From positions 1-25,808 of the forward strand of contig JANBQS010000220.1 of NCBI GenBank assembly GCA_027577415.1: a stretch of DNA of 25,808 bases, read 5' to 3'. The DNA is from Coemansia sp. RSA 922. Taxonomy: Eukaryota; Kickxellomycota; Kickxellomycetes; Kickxellales; Kickxellaceae. The position numbers were made by a program, and so were the translations under genes. This document shows positions 1-9,411 of the stretch, piece after piece (position 1 is the stretch's first letter; each line of letters begins with the position of its first letter). A model generated the notes under the pieces. The model saw nothing but the letters and a program-made list of their open reading frames with translations, did not search any database and was not told the DNA's origin.

Positions 1-2
1 CT

Positions 3-440
3 GCGGCTACACAGCCTAATCACAACTTTAAGAATATAAGGTCATTGGATTCTAGCCACTCGCCCTTGCAATTTTATAACATGTTATGCCTGCTAGGGGC
101 ACTTCCGACCTTGGAAAGAATTAAGTGTGACATTTCTGGTCTGGGATCAGAGCTTGCACATACTTCCATGGATAAACTACCTGACTACATTACCTCGGCA
201 TATAATAAGGTGGGAAAGAGCTTGCGCACTTGGAGTATGAGCCACATTAATCCCAAAAAGCCAAAAGAGACAGTTGATTACATTATGCTTTTGGCACTTG
301 CCTGCCCTAGGCTGCAACGAGTAATGCTGATAAAGAGTGTTGTTCCCGACTTTGGTGCCAGAATCGCTGAGGCACTTAATAGTGATCCTTATAGAAATTA
401 TGCACCTCAACTTGACCGACTTTTGGACGCCCTTTACTAA
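3..440 (+). CDS. F-box/LRR-like array protein, C-terminal fragment (5' end outside window)
   Basis: The frame is open from the left edge (first full codon at 3) to TAA at 438-440, giving 145 residues. An apparent start at 45 is TTG inside the frame, so the true start lies outside the window. The protein aligns by eye with the C-termini of the paralogues at 3170, 7720 and 11241. Shared landmarks are FKNIR at the start, NMLCLLGALP, LPDYITSAY, the hydrophobic motif IMLLALACPRL and the closing YRNYAPQLDRLL. The family has an N-terminal F-box and irregular leucine-rich segments, and such proteins usually present substrates to SCF ubiquitin ligases. Only the C-terminal repeat part is visible here. 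It is followed on the same strand by a second family member at 830. The homology is directly visible; the ubiquitin role is inferred from the intact copies. Confidence 0.85.
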   Translation, partial: AATQPNHNFKNIRSLDSSHSPLQFYNMLCLLGALPTLERIKCDISGLGSELAHTSMDKLPDYITSAYNKVGKSLRTWSMSHINPKKPKETVDYIMLLALACPRLQRVMLIKSVVPDFGARIAEALNSDPYRNYAPQLDRLLDALY

Positions 441-829
441 CTAAGCAGCGCTTGTTAAAGTGAGTAGCTCTAAAATAAAATAGTATAGAAATGGTAAAAT
501 AAATTCGTATGCTAATCACCCACAAGACACAACGTCATGCCATTGACAAACAATTTCTTTGTTTCTTTGTCGAACCAGACATTTTCAATTGTGAAAAAGA
601 AAATCGCATGCCTTTGCCTGGAAATGCTTTGAATTTCTCTTTAAAAGGGGCTTCAAGTGGTGTAAAAGAGAGGATTTGGTGGTGTGCAGGTGTGCGAAAA
701 GGAATGTCGCCAACTGCATGGGTGGCCTTGAAAAGCCATGTCCAAACTTCCTCACTATTTTCTTTCTTTTTTTTATAATCCATCCATTTTTCAACAAGCT
801 TAACTTTTCGTAATTTTTAGCTTGCTTCC
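441..829 (+). promoter_or_regulatory. Intergenic leader region before the 830 array gene
   Basis: This 389-base gap has no convincing gene. A-rich AAAATAAA around 496-503 could serve 3' processing of the upstream fragment. At 641-652 lies TTAAAAGGGGCT, about 189 bases before the ATG at 830, and a similar element sits about 160-170 bases before two other array genes. A pyrimidine tract with TATAA (751-778) precedes the start, as in the sister copies. Promoter function is inferred from position only. Confidence 0.4.
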
Positions 830-2555
830 ATGTCTACCCGTGCCTCACCAGCTCAAGAACTTCACTCTGACATTCTTCGGCAGATTTTAAAATATGTAGT
901 ACTAGAGTCCAAGACAAAAGCATTGGGGTCAAAGCGTAATATGTACAATTTGCGGCATATAATGTATGTCTGTTCTGCTTGGCGTCAGGCGGCACGCGAG
1001 TATCTGTGGAAGGTTCTCTATCTCACTATTGACAAGGACAATAAAGCCTGTATAGATCAGTCAGAAATGGGTCAAGAATTTAAGCCGTCGCTCATTGCAA
1101 CTGACCTGGTTAAGGAGCTTCGAGTGAAAGTTCCATTGGGCAGCATATTAAGTGGTGTTGCCCAAAAGCTGTTTACTGAGCTCATGGGAGATACAGCGAC
1201 TATGATTCAAGCTCATAAGCTGTGTGTTACAATATACAAAGGTTTGCAGGTTTCTGAAGAGCCGACAAATAGCTCTATCGACAATGCTCTTGAATTTACT
1301 TGGCTGCTCAAGTCAATGACTCGGGTTCACTTGACGGAGACGGAGCTGTATTGCTATAGTTGTACGTGGAGCGATTGTGAATCAGCTGAAGAGGTATTGC
1401 CTAGACTAATTAACGAGCTATTTCGCAATAGCAAGCACCAAGTACTAGAATTGGGAAATATGTATTTTAAACATGTCGACTATCGACCATATTCTTCAGG
1501 TTTCTTCGCTTAGTTTGAACTGTAATAGTTCACCAATAGCTCAAGTTAGCCTAATTCATAAGTGCGCAAGTGTTCTGCAATATCTTAACGTTACTGGTAA
1601 TTATGCCAAAGAATTGATTTATAATGTGGATGGCAATGCTGTTATCTATCCAAATTTGGTATATTTGAATGCAACATTCTTTTCATTTAATGCTCCAACT
1701 CAACGGATGCTAACTTCCAATATCATACCATTTCCTGCACTGAAGAGCTTGAAAATGAACTCGTATAATCAACTTGGTGATGATGTGATGTTCCGAGGAA
1801 ATAGTGACACCTTAGAGAAACTGATGATACACTTGGACACAGAGGGTGTTGCCATTCTTAATAGTAGTCCCGTGTTTAACAACGGGTTTAAGAATTTGCG
1901 AACTGTGTATATTAGTGATAGTCACAACCGTAATAAACTTACACAAGTACCCATGGTCACTATGCACAAGTTTATAGGCAACATAGCCGCTAATGCTCGC
2001 GAACTGGCATTGACGAGCAATATTTCAGTCAATGGATTGATTGATTTGACAAGTTCCGGTTGCCGGTTTGAAAACATAAAAGAGCTGGCAATGAGGGGCA
2101 ATAAGCCATCACTATGTGATATTCTGCGCTTGTTGAAAGCACTTCCTGTTCTTGCTAAGCTTGAATGTAATATTGACGATTTGGATTCAGGATTTGATCA
2201 ACTTACTGATGACGAATTGCCTGATCACGTGGCCTCCAACTTTGGCAATTCTGGCAAATACTTGCACACTTGGCGTTTAACTTATACTAGAAACGAGCGC
2301 AGTATCAAAGTTGCCGATTATGTCATGCTTCTAGCTATTGCTTGTCCAAGACTTAAGCCAGTTGAAGACTTGTATATCGATACTCGCAGCTATTATACAA
2401 GAATAATTAAAGCTATTAGTAGTGCCCCATTTAGCAAATATGGTCCACGGCTTATTCGGCTCCTTGATAAGATTGCTCCGGTAAATTTTAAAGATAAATT
2501 TGATTTTGAAGTGAATAACATGATGGCGTCTGTTAATAGAATACTTGAAAGTTAA
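830..2555 (+). pseudogene. F-box/LRR-like array gene broken by one frameshift
   Basis: Two overlapping frames make one family member. The first (830-1513) starts with an ATG and the family signature SPAQELHSDILRQILKYVV, followed by the F-box core VCSAWRQAAREYLW, and then runs into a foreign tail. The second, in another frame (useful from about 1473 to TAA at 2553-2555), continues the family exactly: STIDHILQV, then LIHKCASVLQYL, MFRGNSDTLEKL, LKALPVLAKL, IMLLAIACP-like VMLLAIACPRL and PFSKYGPRLIRLL. In sisters the junction reads HPSTIDCI. Here only one base of the Pro codon remains between His (1472-1474) and Ser (1476-1478), a net loss of two bases. The joined length is about 575 residues, normal for the family, so nothing else seems lost. 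The cause could be a recent inactivating indel or an assembly error. Confidence 0.85.
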
Positions 2556-2848
2556 TGTAGTAGTGGGTATAGCCCGTTATAAGCCTTAGATTAAACTATT
2601 ATTTAATGAGAATTCGATACCAAAACAAGCAAGGCGCCACCTCTCTCCTTACCCCTGGCAATAGCTGGGAACAGCTCTGGCCCCTTAAAGGAAATGTGAG
2701 CAGGCGCCCACTGCTACGTTAGCTTCTATGTATCTTAGCTAATAAATTGGTCTTAAAGTAGTAGATTTAGTTAAAAAAAAAAAACACCATTGGTGAACAT
2801 GTTGGGACGCGCGCAGCTGCAGCCAAAACAGGCAATGGTGATAGACTT

Positions 2849-2871
2849 GTGGGCCACTATTTATGGCCCAC
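2849..2871. repeat. Perfect 8-base inverted repeat (hairpin)
   Basis: GTGGGCCA (2849-2856) and TGGCCCAC (2864-2871) are perfect reverse complements around a 7-base loop, CTATTTA. It lies about 300 bases upstream of the array gene at 3170 and just upstream of a TATAAAC sequence. It could be a dimeric protein-binding site or a small hairpin; no function is shown. Confidence 0.5.
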
Positions 2872-3003
2872 TTCACTTTAAGATCGGGGTATAAACTCTT
2901 CAGTCATCTATTTCTACAATTCACTTATTTATTCAATTCCTTATTTCACGCTAAATACTAATGGCTAACAAAATTGGTGTTTTCTTCTATTGTAAAGCCA
3001 ATG

Positions 3004-3014
3004 ATAAAAGGGCT
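3004..3014 (+). promoter_or_regulatory. Putative shared array promoter element (ATAAAAGGGCT)
   Basis: ATAAAAGGGCT lies 166 bases upstream of the ATG at 3170. Near-identical elements sit at 641 (TTAAAAGGGGCT, 189 bases before its ATG) and 7558 (TTAAAAAGGGCT, 162 bases before its ATG). The minus gene at 13037 has a weaker AAAAAGGAGG at 13203-13212, about 170 bases upstream. The similar spacing suggests either a conserved promoter site or residual duplication homology. Confidence 0.35.
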
Positions 3015-3169
3015 TTTTAAAATGAGAAGCAAGAAAAAGCGGACAAAGGCTTAAGCAGCCTTTCAATGCTCACCCAAGGTGTTTTTTTCACATTGACCCC
3101 CTTTCCTTTTCTTCTTACAATTATTTTTTATTTTATTTTCTATACCCCGTTTCTATCCATCAAGCAATA

Positions 3170-4837
3170 ATGACCAGTATCGTCTCTCCCGCCCAAAGGC
3201 TTCCTGTCGATGTACAGCGTTTAATAATAAAGCATGTGGTCAATGAAATGAAGATGCCATTTGGCGGAGTTAGTAGTGACAAGCACAAGCTAAAGGCATT
3301 ACTGTCCGTGTGCTATAGCTGGCGAGAGGTGGCTCTAGAGTATCTGTGGAACAAGGCTAAACTCAAGCTAAATGCTAACTCAAATAGAGTGCGCCTTACG
3401 CGCTCGCCATGGATCAAAGAGAATGTACTGTCTCGGCATACAGCAAATATGGTTAAAGAGCTACATGTAGGTGTCCATCTATCAGGGATTGTAAGTGGAA
3501 CTGCCTATAAGTGTCTTGTAGAGTATCTGGAGGACACAAAATACTATCCTTCAACATACAAGTTAGTTGTCACAGTTAACTATTTTAAGAGCGAGCCCTC
3601 TGACGAGAGCGTCACTAACGTCCTTGACTTTGCTGAATTGCTAAAGTCGATGGCTCCAGCAGCCAAAACTACAGAAGTTGTGTGTGTTACTAAATCTGTA
3701 AATAGAAACATTTTTGTCAACCATGTGGAAGAGTTGGATGAGGACAATTTTGGATTATTTGCTAAATCGTTATGTAGTGGTAGTATGTGTGTGAATATGG
3801 ATTTAGGAGAAGTTAGACTTTTGCAACCATCCACTATTGACTGTATTCCGCAATTATCAAGGCTGACTCTATGTTGCTTTAGCTCACAAACCATGAGCAT
3901 TGGATTAGTGCACAAGTCAGCCATGACCCTCCAATATCTCCATATCAAAATCGATAATCCAAGCCTTCTATTTCATGATGTCAACAACGATGACGTTGTC
4001 TATCCAAACTTGCAGCATCTACATATAAGCCACAGTATTCGCAACAACATATTCGCAATGCCAGTCTCTACTACACTTGTGCCACTCCCTATACTAAGAA
4101 GTTTGAGCATAGACTTGGAATATACCTTTGATAACGATGTACTGTTCCGTGGCAACAGCACGACCTTGGAGTATCTGAAAATCGGTATAGACAAGCATGT
4201 TGAAAAGCTTTGTAACAAAAGTCGTATTTTTGAAAACAAGCACAAGGCCCTTCGTCATGTCATCCTTCGTCGTGACTATGGTGATGATGATCTTCATCTT
4301 ATATCTAAAGACGATATGAACAGACTTTTAAACAATCTAGTGAGTAATACCCAGAGATTGGTAGTATCTTCAATAACATGGTTGGAATATGTTATTGTGG
4401 CAGCCCAACATGGCCAAGGGTTCCAGAATATCAGAATATTCCAAACGGAGAATAAAGACATAACATTTTTAAACATAATGTCTATTTTGAAGGCACTTCC
4501 AGCCATCACTAGGATTAGAAGTAACATTAGTGGAATGGACCATAGATTGGCGCATATTACAGCTAACGAATTGCCCGACCACATTGTTTCTACCTATGGC
4601 GATGCGGGAAGCAAGTTAGAAGTCTGGGAGATGACTTATTTTGATAGTCGTTACGAAACGGAAGCTATTGACTATATCTTGCTTTTGGCGCTTGTGTGCC
4701 CTAATCTGTATCGTGTGGAGCTCTTGCCTAAATCTGTTCCTGACTATCATGAGAGGATTACAGAAATGCTAGAAAGTGGTCCATATAGTAAATATGCGTC
4801 GCAGCTCAGTCGAGTATTCAATATCATTTACGAGTAA
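3170..4837 (+). CDS. F-box/LRR-like protein, intact array member
   Basis: This ORF has 555 residues, ATG at 3170 and TAA at 4835-4837. The start is supported by family alignment (M-T-S-I-V-S-P-A-Q) and by a pyrimidine-rich leader. Residues 9-62 form an F-box-like module: RLPVDVQRLIIKHVV, then LLSVCYSWREVALEYLW. The rest consists of irregular leucine-rich segments with family landmarks: LVHKSAMTLQYL, LFRGNSTTLEYL, ILKALPAITRI, ILLLALVCPNL and PYSKYASQLSRVF. F-box proteins bind Skp1 and recruit substrates to SCF ubiquitin ligases through their repeats; here that role is inferred from architecture, and the substrate is unknown. The gene is convergent with the minus-strand gene ending at 4894, with only 56 bases between the stops. 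It appears complete and can serve as a reference copy for judging the broken relatives. Confidence 0.88.
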   Translation: MTSIVSPAQRLPVDVQRLIIKHVVNEMKMPFGGVSSDKHKLKALLSVCYSWREVALEYLWNKAKLKLNANSNRVRLTRSPWIKENVLSRHTANMVKELHVGVHLSGIVSGTAYKCLVEYLEDTKYYPSTYKLVVTVNYFKSEPSDESVTNVLDFAELLKSMAPAAKTTEVVCVTKSVNRNIFVNHVEELDEDNFGLFAKSLCSGSMCVNMDLGEVRLLQPSTIDCIPQLSRLTLCCFSSQTMSIGLVHKSAMTLQYLHIKIDNPSLLFHDVNNDDVVYPNLQHLHISHSIRNNIFAMPVSTTLVPLPILRSLSIDLEYTFDNDVLFRGNSTTLEYLKIGIDKHVEKLCNKSRIFENKHKALRHVILRRDYGDDDLHLISKDDMNRLLNNLVSNTQRLVVSSITWLEYVIVAAQHGQGFQNIRIFQTENKDITFLNIMSILKALPAITRIRSNISGMDHRLAHITANELPDHIVSTYGDAGSKLEVWEMTYFDSRYETEAIDYILLLALVCPNLYRVELLPKSVPDYHERITEMLESGPYSKYASQLSRVFNIIYE

Positions 4838-4893
4838 GGCCGTAACTACTTCTTTTCAATACATTTACACTGAATACAATATTGTTTCATTTG

Positions 4894-7284
4894 TTACAAA
4901 TCCAAAGCCCGGACTCTTAGATCCCGCAAGTGGCCAATATGTTCTAGGCCAACATTGGTGCCGACAATTGCGCAGATACCCTCATTGACACCTTCAACAG
5001 ACTGGAAGCTGACTCGAAGCATATCCAATGCAGGTAGGCAACAGACAAAGTCAATGAGCAAACTGCGATAGTGATTCAGCTCTGGTGCCATCAAACGCCT
5101 CGACTCTGGAATAAGGTCCACACCACTACGACTAGAGAAATATCGCTGTCCGTAGGCATTCAAAACGCGAAGTGATGTATTGAGAGGAGTCAATGTCTGC
5201 ACAGTGTTAGCCCAATGGTACTTGTCAATGAGATCAGGCACTGTAAATATCGGCTCGCTGACTATAATGCAGATATCCAATGTCTGCAGGTTAGGGAAAA
5301 GTTTCAGCAAATGCTCCACATCACGCTGGCCATACTCACCCTCCAACGTCAAGGAGACCAAGTGGTCGGCAAATGAGGGCTCTATAAATAAGAGTTCCAA
5401 GTCCTTGCGGATATTCACGACTAGTGCTAAGTGCTGAAGCTCCGAATGGACGGTCGAAAGCACAGTCGGCAAGGCTTTAATAAAATTATTTGAGTCGAAC
5501 TCGTCCAAGCCAGGTGGCATGATTATGCTGAGGCGGCGCAAGGAGCGGTATTGGGACAGACTCCAGTCCTTAGGACATTCGAAATGCTGACTGCTGAGTA
5601 CTAACAAAGAGATGGGACTGTTAGCAAGCATCCGCAGATAACTCTGGCTCTGATAGTTACGTAATTCGAGGCTTGTTAGCACAGGAAACACTACTGTATC
5701 GTAGTCAGGCAACTCTTTGAACCGCCTAGAAAGCTGCTTCTGCACTTCATCTTCTAAAAAGCCCATTTCCTCGTCCGAGTCGTCCGAGTAATATAAAGGA
5801 CCTGCGTAGGGATAGACTCTCCTCCATACATTAATCAACTCGGCGCCCCCGGGTTCAAAGTCTTCAAAGCCCTCGAAATCCAGCACCAGTGACTTCAAGG
5901 AAGAGAATATCAGTGGAAGCTTTGAAAAGACCGAGCCCTTACCAGTTGAATCCACGTCGCCCAGATATTCAAAGAGCTTCCACTCATAGCCATCTACCAC
6001 AGGAGTCAGCTTCAGCTCAACCAGGGTATCCGCCACCACAGTCGGAACTGGCATCAGGTACGATTCGTCTGGTCCATCGATCTCAATACGCTCGATATAG
6101 ATGGGTGACAAAGTTATGCCCGTTTCATAGTCGTCAGTGAGCTTAGGCCAGCAGTCTGCCTTAACACGCAAGACCCGTAGCGACTCGGGTCTTTGCAGTT
6201 GCTCCTTAATCAATTGCTCGACGAGTACGCAGCCATAGATTGCATTGGAGTGGGGTCCGTAGTACTCTATCTCGCGTAGCGAAGGCAAAATGTCCGAAAG
6301 AAGCGTATTGAGTGGCGCGACTGCATTTAATTCTCGCTCTGCTATGGTATCGGTCTGCGTCGTATTGCTAGAGTCGCACATGTCGATGCGCAGACGCTCA
6401 ACGGCTGGCCACGTATGCCTGCCTAACTCGGCCAGCAGCAGTTGCCGCAATATCTGGCCCGCGGTCTGGCCCATGCCTTGCACTATTATCTGCACCTCGC
6501 TCACTTTGTCAACCAGTCCAGCCGAAGTAAAAAGACTAATATTAGTGCGTAGTCTAATGTCGATGCCGCTTCGAGAAAGTCCTATCGCATTGAGCCACTC
6601 CTCGTCGTCGCCACTGTCCCAGCCGTCACCACCATCAACAGTGTCCCCTTTGACCTGCCCTCTGTTGTAGCCACTGACTTCATTGTCACTGTCATCCATA
6701 TCCCGGGGATCAAGTGGATGACCAATGACAACGTGAACGGTGCGATAGAACAGCGGCAGCGCAACCGCACGCCACTCGCGGTTAATGGCAGCTACTCTCT
6801 GAAGGATGAGCAAGTGCGCTGTTAGTTTGGTTGGCGTGCAGGCTGGCCCTGGAACCGGTGACAGATGGTCAAAGACCAACTGTAGAATACTGGTGAGACT
6901 CGGAGCTGGTGATTTGTTCCGCGATAGAGCGAGCTCTTGCATAACACGTCTGCGCTCCATCGTCGTCGGTCTCCGCTGTAGTTTCAGCAGCTCCCTTCTC
7001 TCCTTTTCTTGTCGCCACCTAGCTTCCTCCTTCTCGTGCTCCTGTTGTCGTCGCATCCTCTTTGCCTCACAATTCTGCAGGTGTTCCTGGTGCTTCTGTT
7101 GACGGGTCGGCAGCGCCTCCTTGTCGGCTATCATCTCATCCCACTGCTGTTGCCACTGTTGTATCTCCTCTGGTGTCGTCAGACTCGCACGCTGGCTACT
7201 TAGCTGACCCTCTCGGACTTCCAGTCTCCGCCTCTCTTGCCTTATGGTTGACCATTTCCTCTGCCTCTTGCGGTGCCGAGCCAT
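4894..7284 (-). CDS. F-box/LRR-like protein with charged coiled-coil N-terminus
   Basis: This ORF has 796 residues, ATG at 7282-7284 and TAA at 4894-4896. Residues 1-120 are extremely rich in Arg, Glu, Lys and Gln (for example EHEKEEARWRQEKERRELL) and predict a long coiled coil. Residues about 129-182 resemble an F-box (SLTSILQLVFDHLSP, then LILQRVAAINREWRAVALP). An acidic, low-complexity stretch (about 196-230, DDSDNE to DSGDDEEW) follows, and then leucine-rich segments to the C-terminus. It is not close in sequence to the array family around it. It is richer in G+C and sits on the opposite strand between array members. It shares a 435-base divergent promoter region with the gene at 7720. 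A role as an SCF adaptor is plausible from the F-box; the coiled coil could dimerise it or bind a partner. The F-box call is moderate because the motif is divergent. Confidence 0.8.
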   Translation of the reverse strand: MARHRKRQRKWSTIRQERRRLEVREGQLSSQRASLTTPEEIQQWQQQWDEMIADKEALPTRQQKHQEHLQNCEAKRMRRQQEHEKEEARWRQEKERRELLKLQRRPTTMERRRVMQELALSRNKSPAPSLTSILQLVFDHLSPVPGPACTPTKLTAHLLILQRVAAINREWRAVALPLFYRTVHVVIGHPLDPRDMDDSDNEVSGYNRGQVKGDTVDGGDGWDSGDDEEWLNAIGLSRSGIDIRLRTNISLFTSAGLVDKVSEVQIIVQGMGQTAGQILRQLLLAELGRHTWPAVERLRIDMCDSSNTTQTDTIAERELNAVAPLNTLLSDILPSLREIEYYGPHSNAIYGCVLVEQLIKEQLQRPESLRVLRVKADCWPKLTDDYETGITLSPIYIERIEIDGPDESYLMPVPTVVADTLVELKLTPVVDGYEWKLFEYLGDVDSTGKGSVFSKLPLIFSSLKSLVLDFEGFEDFEPGGAELINVWRRVYPYAGPLYYSDDSDEEMGFLEDEVQKQLSRRFKELPDYDTVVFPVLTSLELRNYQSQSYLRMLANSPISLLVLSSQHFECPKDWSLSQYRSLRRLSIIMPPGLDEFDSNNFIKALPTVLSTVHSELQHLALVVNIRKDLELLFIEPSFADHLVSLTLEGEYGQRDVEHLLKLFPNLQTLDICIIVSEPIFTVPDLIDKYHWANTVQTLTPLNTSLRVLNAYGQRYFSSRSGVDLIPESRRLMAPELNHYRSLLIDFVCCLPALDMLRVSFQSVEGVNEGICAIVGTNVGLEHIGHLRDLRVRALDL

Positions 7285-7719
7285 GAATGAAAATTGAGTG
7301 ATGAATGCAATAAATTATTTGAATTGGAGAACTAAAGAGTGAAAGCAGGAGCTTTCAATCACGCTGAAACAATGCACAGCTCTGGTCTATTGGGTTTAAT
7401 GATCTAGATCAGATCAATGCATTCGGTGACATCATCCTAAACTAGTGCCAAGCATATCCTTCTCTGAAGGCAAAATGTATATAAAGGCAAATAACGTCGT
7501 CCTATAGAAAAGGGTCGTCATCCTTTTTCCGCTTTGCCAACCATTGTAAAAAGCACCTTAAAAAGGGCTCGAGTTCAAAAAAGCTGGCAGTAAGTTGGAG
7601 CAGTCTTTCAAGGTGCATCCACAGTTTTCCACCGCTTTCTTCCCTTTCTCTTGCCATTCCACCAATTTTTTTTTTTGCAACATACTCAGCTATACACACT
7701 TTCTTTGCCACACGCTGTC
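7285..7719. promoter_or_regulatory. Divergent promoter region between the 4894-7284 and 7720-9411 genes
   Basis: This 435-base gap separates divergent ATGs. It holds a perfect 12-base palindrome, TGATCTAGATCA, at 7400-7411. That palindrome sits inside a 20-base block (7397-7416) that recurs with three changes at 10141-10160. TATATAAA lies at 7478-7485, and TTAAAAAGGGCT at 7558-7569 matches elements before two sister genes. A pyrimidine-rich leader ends at the plus-strand ATG. Short ORFs here were judged to be noise. Confidence 0.5.
7400..7411. promoter_or_regulatory. 12-base palindrome, possible dimeric regulator site
   Basis: TGATCTAGATCA is self-complementary. It lies about 116 bases upstream of the minus-strand ATG and 309 upstream of the plus-strand ATG, so it could serve either gene. 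No regulator is assigned. Confidence 0.3.
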
Positions 7720-9411
7720 ATGTCCAACAACGTCTCCCCAGCTCAAAACCTTTCCAGCGACGTCTTATACTCTATTCTAAAGCATGTGGTCGACAATGAG
7801 AAATCATCACTTGGCGGAGTTAGCAGTCAGATAGAGTGTGTACAAGAGGTACTGTCTGTGTGCTCTACTTGGCGACAGGCCACGCTTGAATGTATGTGGC
7901 GAGAGCTTGAACTTACTATTGATGGAAAGGCAAATAAAGTACATCTCAAGCGTCCAACATGGTTCAATGAGACTAGCCTACCATACAATTTGGCTCATTT
8001 AGTCCGGAGGGTCCATTTAAGCACCACTCTGTCCGACATTGTTAACGGCACGGCTCTAAAGCTTTTGAGTGACTATATGGACAGCACAGCAATATTGCCT
8101 TTTGCCCAGACACTTACTACAACTATAACGGATTTTGTGTACCCGCAAAGGTTTCCTAGAAATGTTGCTATTGACAATGCACTTGTTTTTGCCCAGTTTA
8201 TTAAGGCACTGGGCCCAGCATCAACAGCAATAGAGGTACGGTTTGAAATTGGGTTTACAGAATATGAAACGCAGTATCACGGTTATTATGATGATGAAGA
8301 TGAAGAAGAGCTGGATGAAGAAATATTAAGTGTGTTTGCCAACTCACTTTATGGCAAAACTCAACGCGCTATGCTTAAATTGGTGAATATCAGCCTATCG
8401 CAGTCATTGTTTACTCACTGCTTTCCACGCCTTTCTTCACTCCAACTAAGTTGCATTGATTCGACAGCTGTAAGCATGAGCCTAGTCTACAAGTCGGCTA
8501 GCACGCTCCAGCAACTGGATGTAGAGATAGAGGACGCGGGTATGCTTTTGTGTGATGCCAGTGACAACTATGTTGTGTACCCGAATTTGCTGCACTTGCA
8601 AATCCACTTGTCTTACCAAGGCCACTCGAGTGTTGGGACAATACCAACATCAGTTGTACCATTTCCCTCATTGCAGAGATTGAAACTAAGTGGGAGCTAT
8701 CCTTATCATGACGACGTGCTGTTCCGAGGAAATAGTGCTACATTGGTGTACCTGTATTTGCTTATTGACAGAAATACTGTGGAGATGCTTAGTAAAAGTA
8801 AAGTATTGGAGGACAAACACAGGATCTTGCAGCATATGACCATTGGTGAAGGCATTGGTAATGAGGGAATCCAAACAATATCCGACACAAATATGTACCT
8901 CTTCATTAATAGCTTGGTTGGCTCTGCTCAAAGACTGACATTGTTAACACTGCAACTACTCAGAGCCCCAATAGCTGCAGGCCAACAGAGTTTTGAATTC
9001 GAGCATATCCGAGAGTTTGTTGCAAGTCCAGAAAGTCTATCCCTTTTTGATTTACTATGCCTAGTAAAAGCACTTCCAGCCCTGAAAAGGCTAAAAAGCA
9101 GTGTCATTGGTTTAGGCTCTGAGCTTGAGCACATTGCTGCCAATGATTTGCCAGACTACATGGTCTCTACATATGGAAATATTGGCAAAAGCTTGCAAGT
9201 ATGGACAATGCCTTCTTTTGTCAGTCCTCACAATACCCAAACTCTAGATTGTATCTTACTTCTGGCACTTGCCTGCCCAATTCTCCGTCGGGTAGAGCTG
9301 AATCCCGATGTCGTTCCCAACCATCACTCCAGGATATTCAAAGCGCTTTACAATGGGCCGTATAGCAAATATGCCTCACGGCTCGAGAAACTTGTAGCCG
9401 TCACTATTTAG
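7720..9411 (+). CDS. F-box/LRR-like protein, intact array member with acidic insert
   Basis: I chose the ATG at 7720 rather than the in-frame ATG at 7651. It gives MSNNVSPAQNLSSDVL, matching the N-termini of sisters, while the extra upstream codons translate a pyrimidine-rich leader. The protein has 563 residues and stops with TAG at 9409-9411. The F-box-like module spans about residues 6-62 (DVLYSILKHVV, then VLSVCSTWRQATLECMW). An acidic run of Asp and Glu at about 189-202 (YYDDEDEEELDEEI) is not present in the sister at 3170. Later landmarks are LVYKSASTLQQL, LFRGNSATLVYL, LVKALPALKRL, ILLLALACPIL and PYSKYASRLEKL. The likely role is substrate receptor of an SCF ubiquitin ligase, inferred from the fold class only. 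It is close to the fragment at 3-440 in its C-terminal third. Confidence 0.88.
   Translation: MSNNVSPAQNLSSDVLYSILKHVVDNEKSSLGGVSSQIECVQEVLSVCSTWRQATLECMWRELELTIDGKANKVHLKRPTWFNETSLPYNLAHLVRRVHLSTTLSDIVNGTALKLLSDYMDSTAILPFAQTLTTTITDFVYPQRFPRNVAIDNALVFAQFIKALGPASTAIEVRFEIGFTEYETQYHGYYDDEDEEELDEEILSVFANSLYGKTQRAMLKLVNISLSQSLFTHCFPRLSSLQLSCIDSTAVSMSLVYKSASTLQQLDVEIEDAGMLLCDASDNYVVYPNLLHLQIHLSYQGHSSVGTIPTSVVPFPSLQRLKLSGSYPYHDDVLFRGNSATLVYLYLLIDRNTVEMLSKSKVLEDKHRILQHMTIGEGIGNEGIQTISDTNMYLFINSLVGSAQRLTLLTLQLLRAPIAAGQQSFEFEHIREFVASPESLSLFDLLCLVKALPALKRLKSSVIGLGSELEHIAANDLPDYMVSTYGNIGKSLQVWTMPSFVSPHNTQTLDCILLLALACPILRRVELNPDVVPNHHSRIFKALYNGPYSKYASRLEKLVAVTI

Larger units (their letters stand above)
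2556..3169. other. Intergenic region with inverted repeats and promoter-like elements
   Basis: This 614-base gap has no convincing gene; a 19-codon ORF from an ATG near 2961 is too short to trust. It contains a 12-base A run (2774-2784 region). It also has two inverted repeats: CACCA-T-TGGTG at 2785-2795 and GTGGGCCA/TGGCCCAC at 2849-2871. TATAAAC lies near 2890-2896, ATAAAAGGGCT at 3004-3014, and a long pyrimidine-rich leader at 3080-3160 runs up to the next ATG. The part at 2620-2740 is visibly richer in G+C than its surroundings, and I do not recognise it. Confidence 0.5.

Noticed and set aside
509..778. 89-codon plus-strand ORF before the 830 gene
   Set aside because: No family motif. 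It lies in the promoter and leader of the next gene and ends in a pyrimidine tract translated as a Phe run.
1440..1520. Intron joining the two halves of the 830-2555 gene
   Set aside because: Family alignment is continuous through the junction with only two bases missing, leaving no room for an intron.
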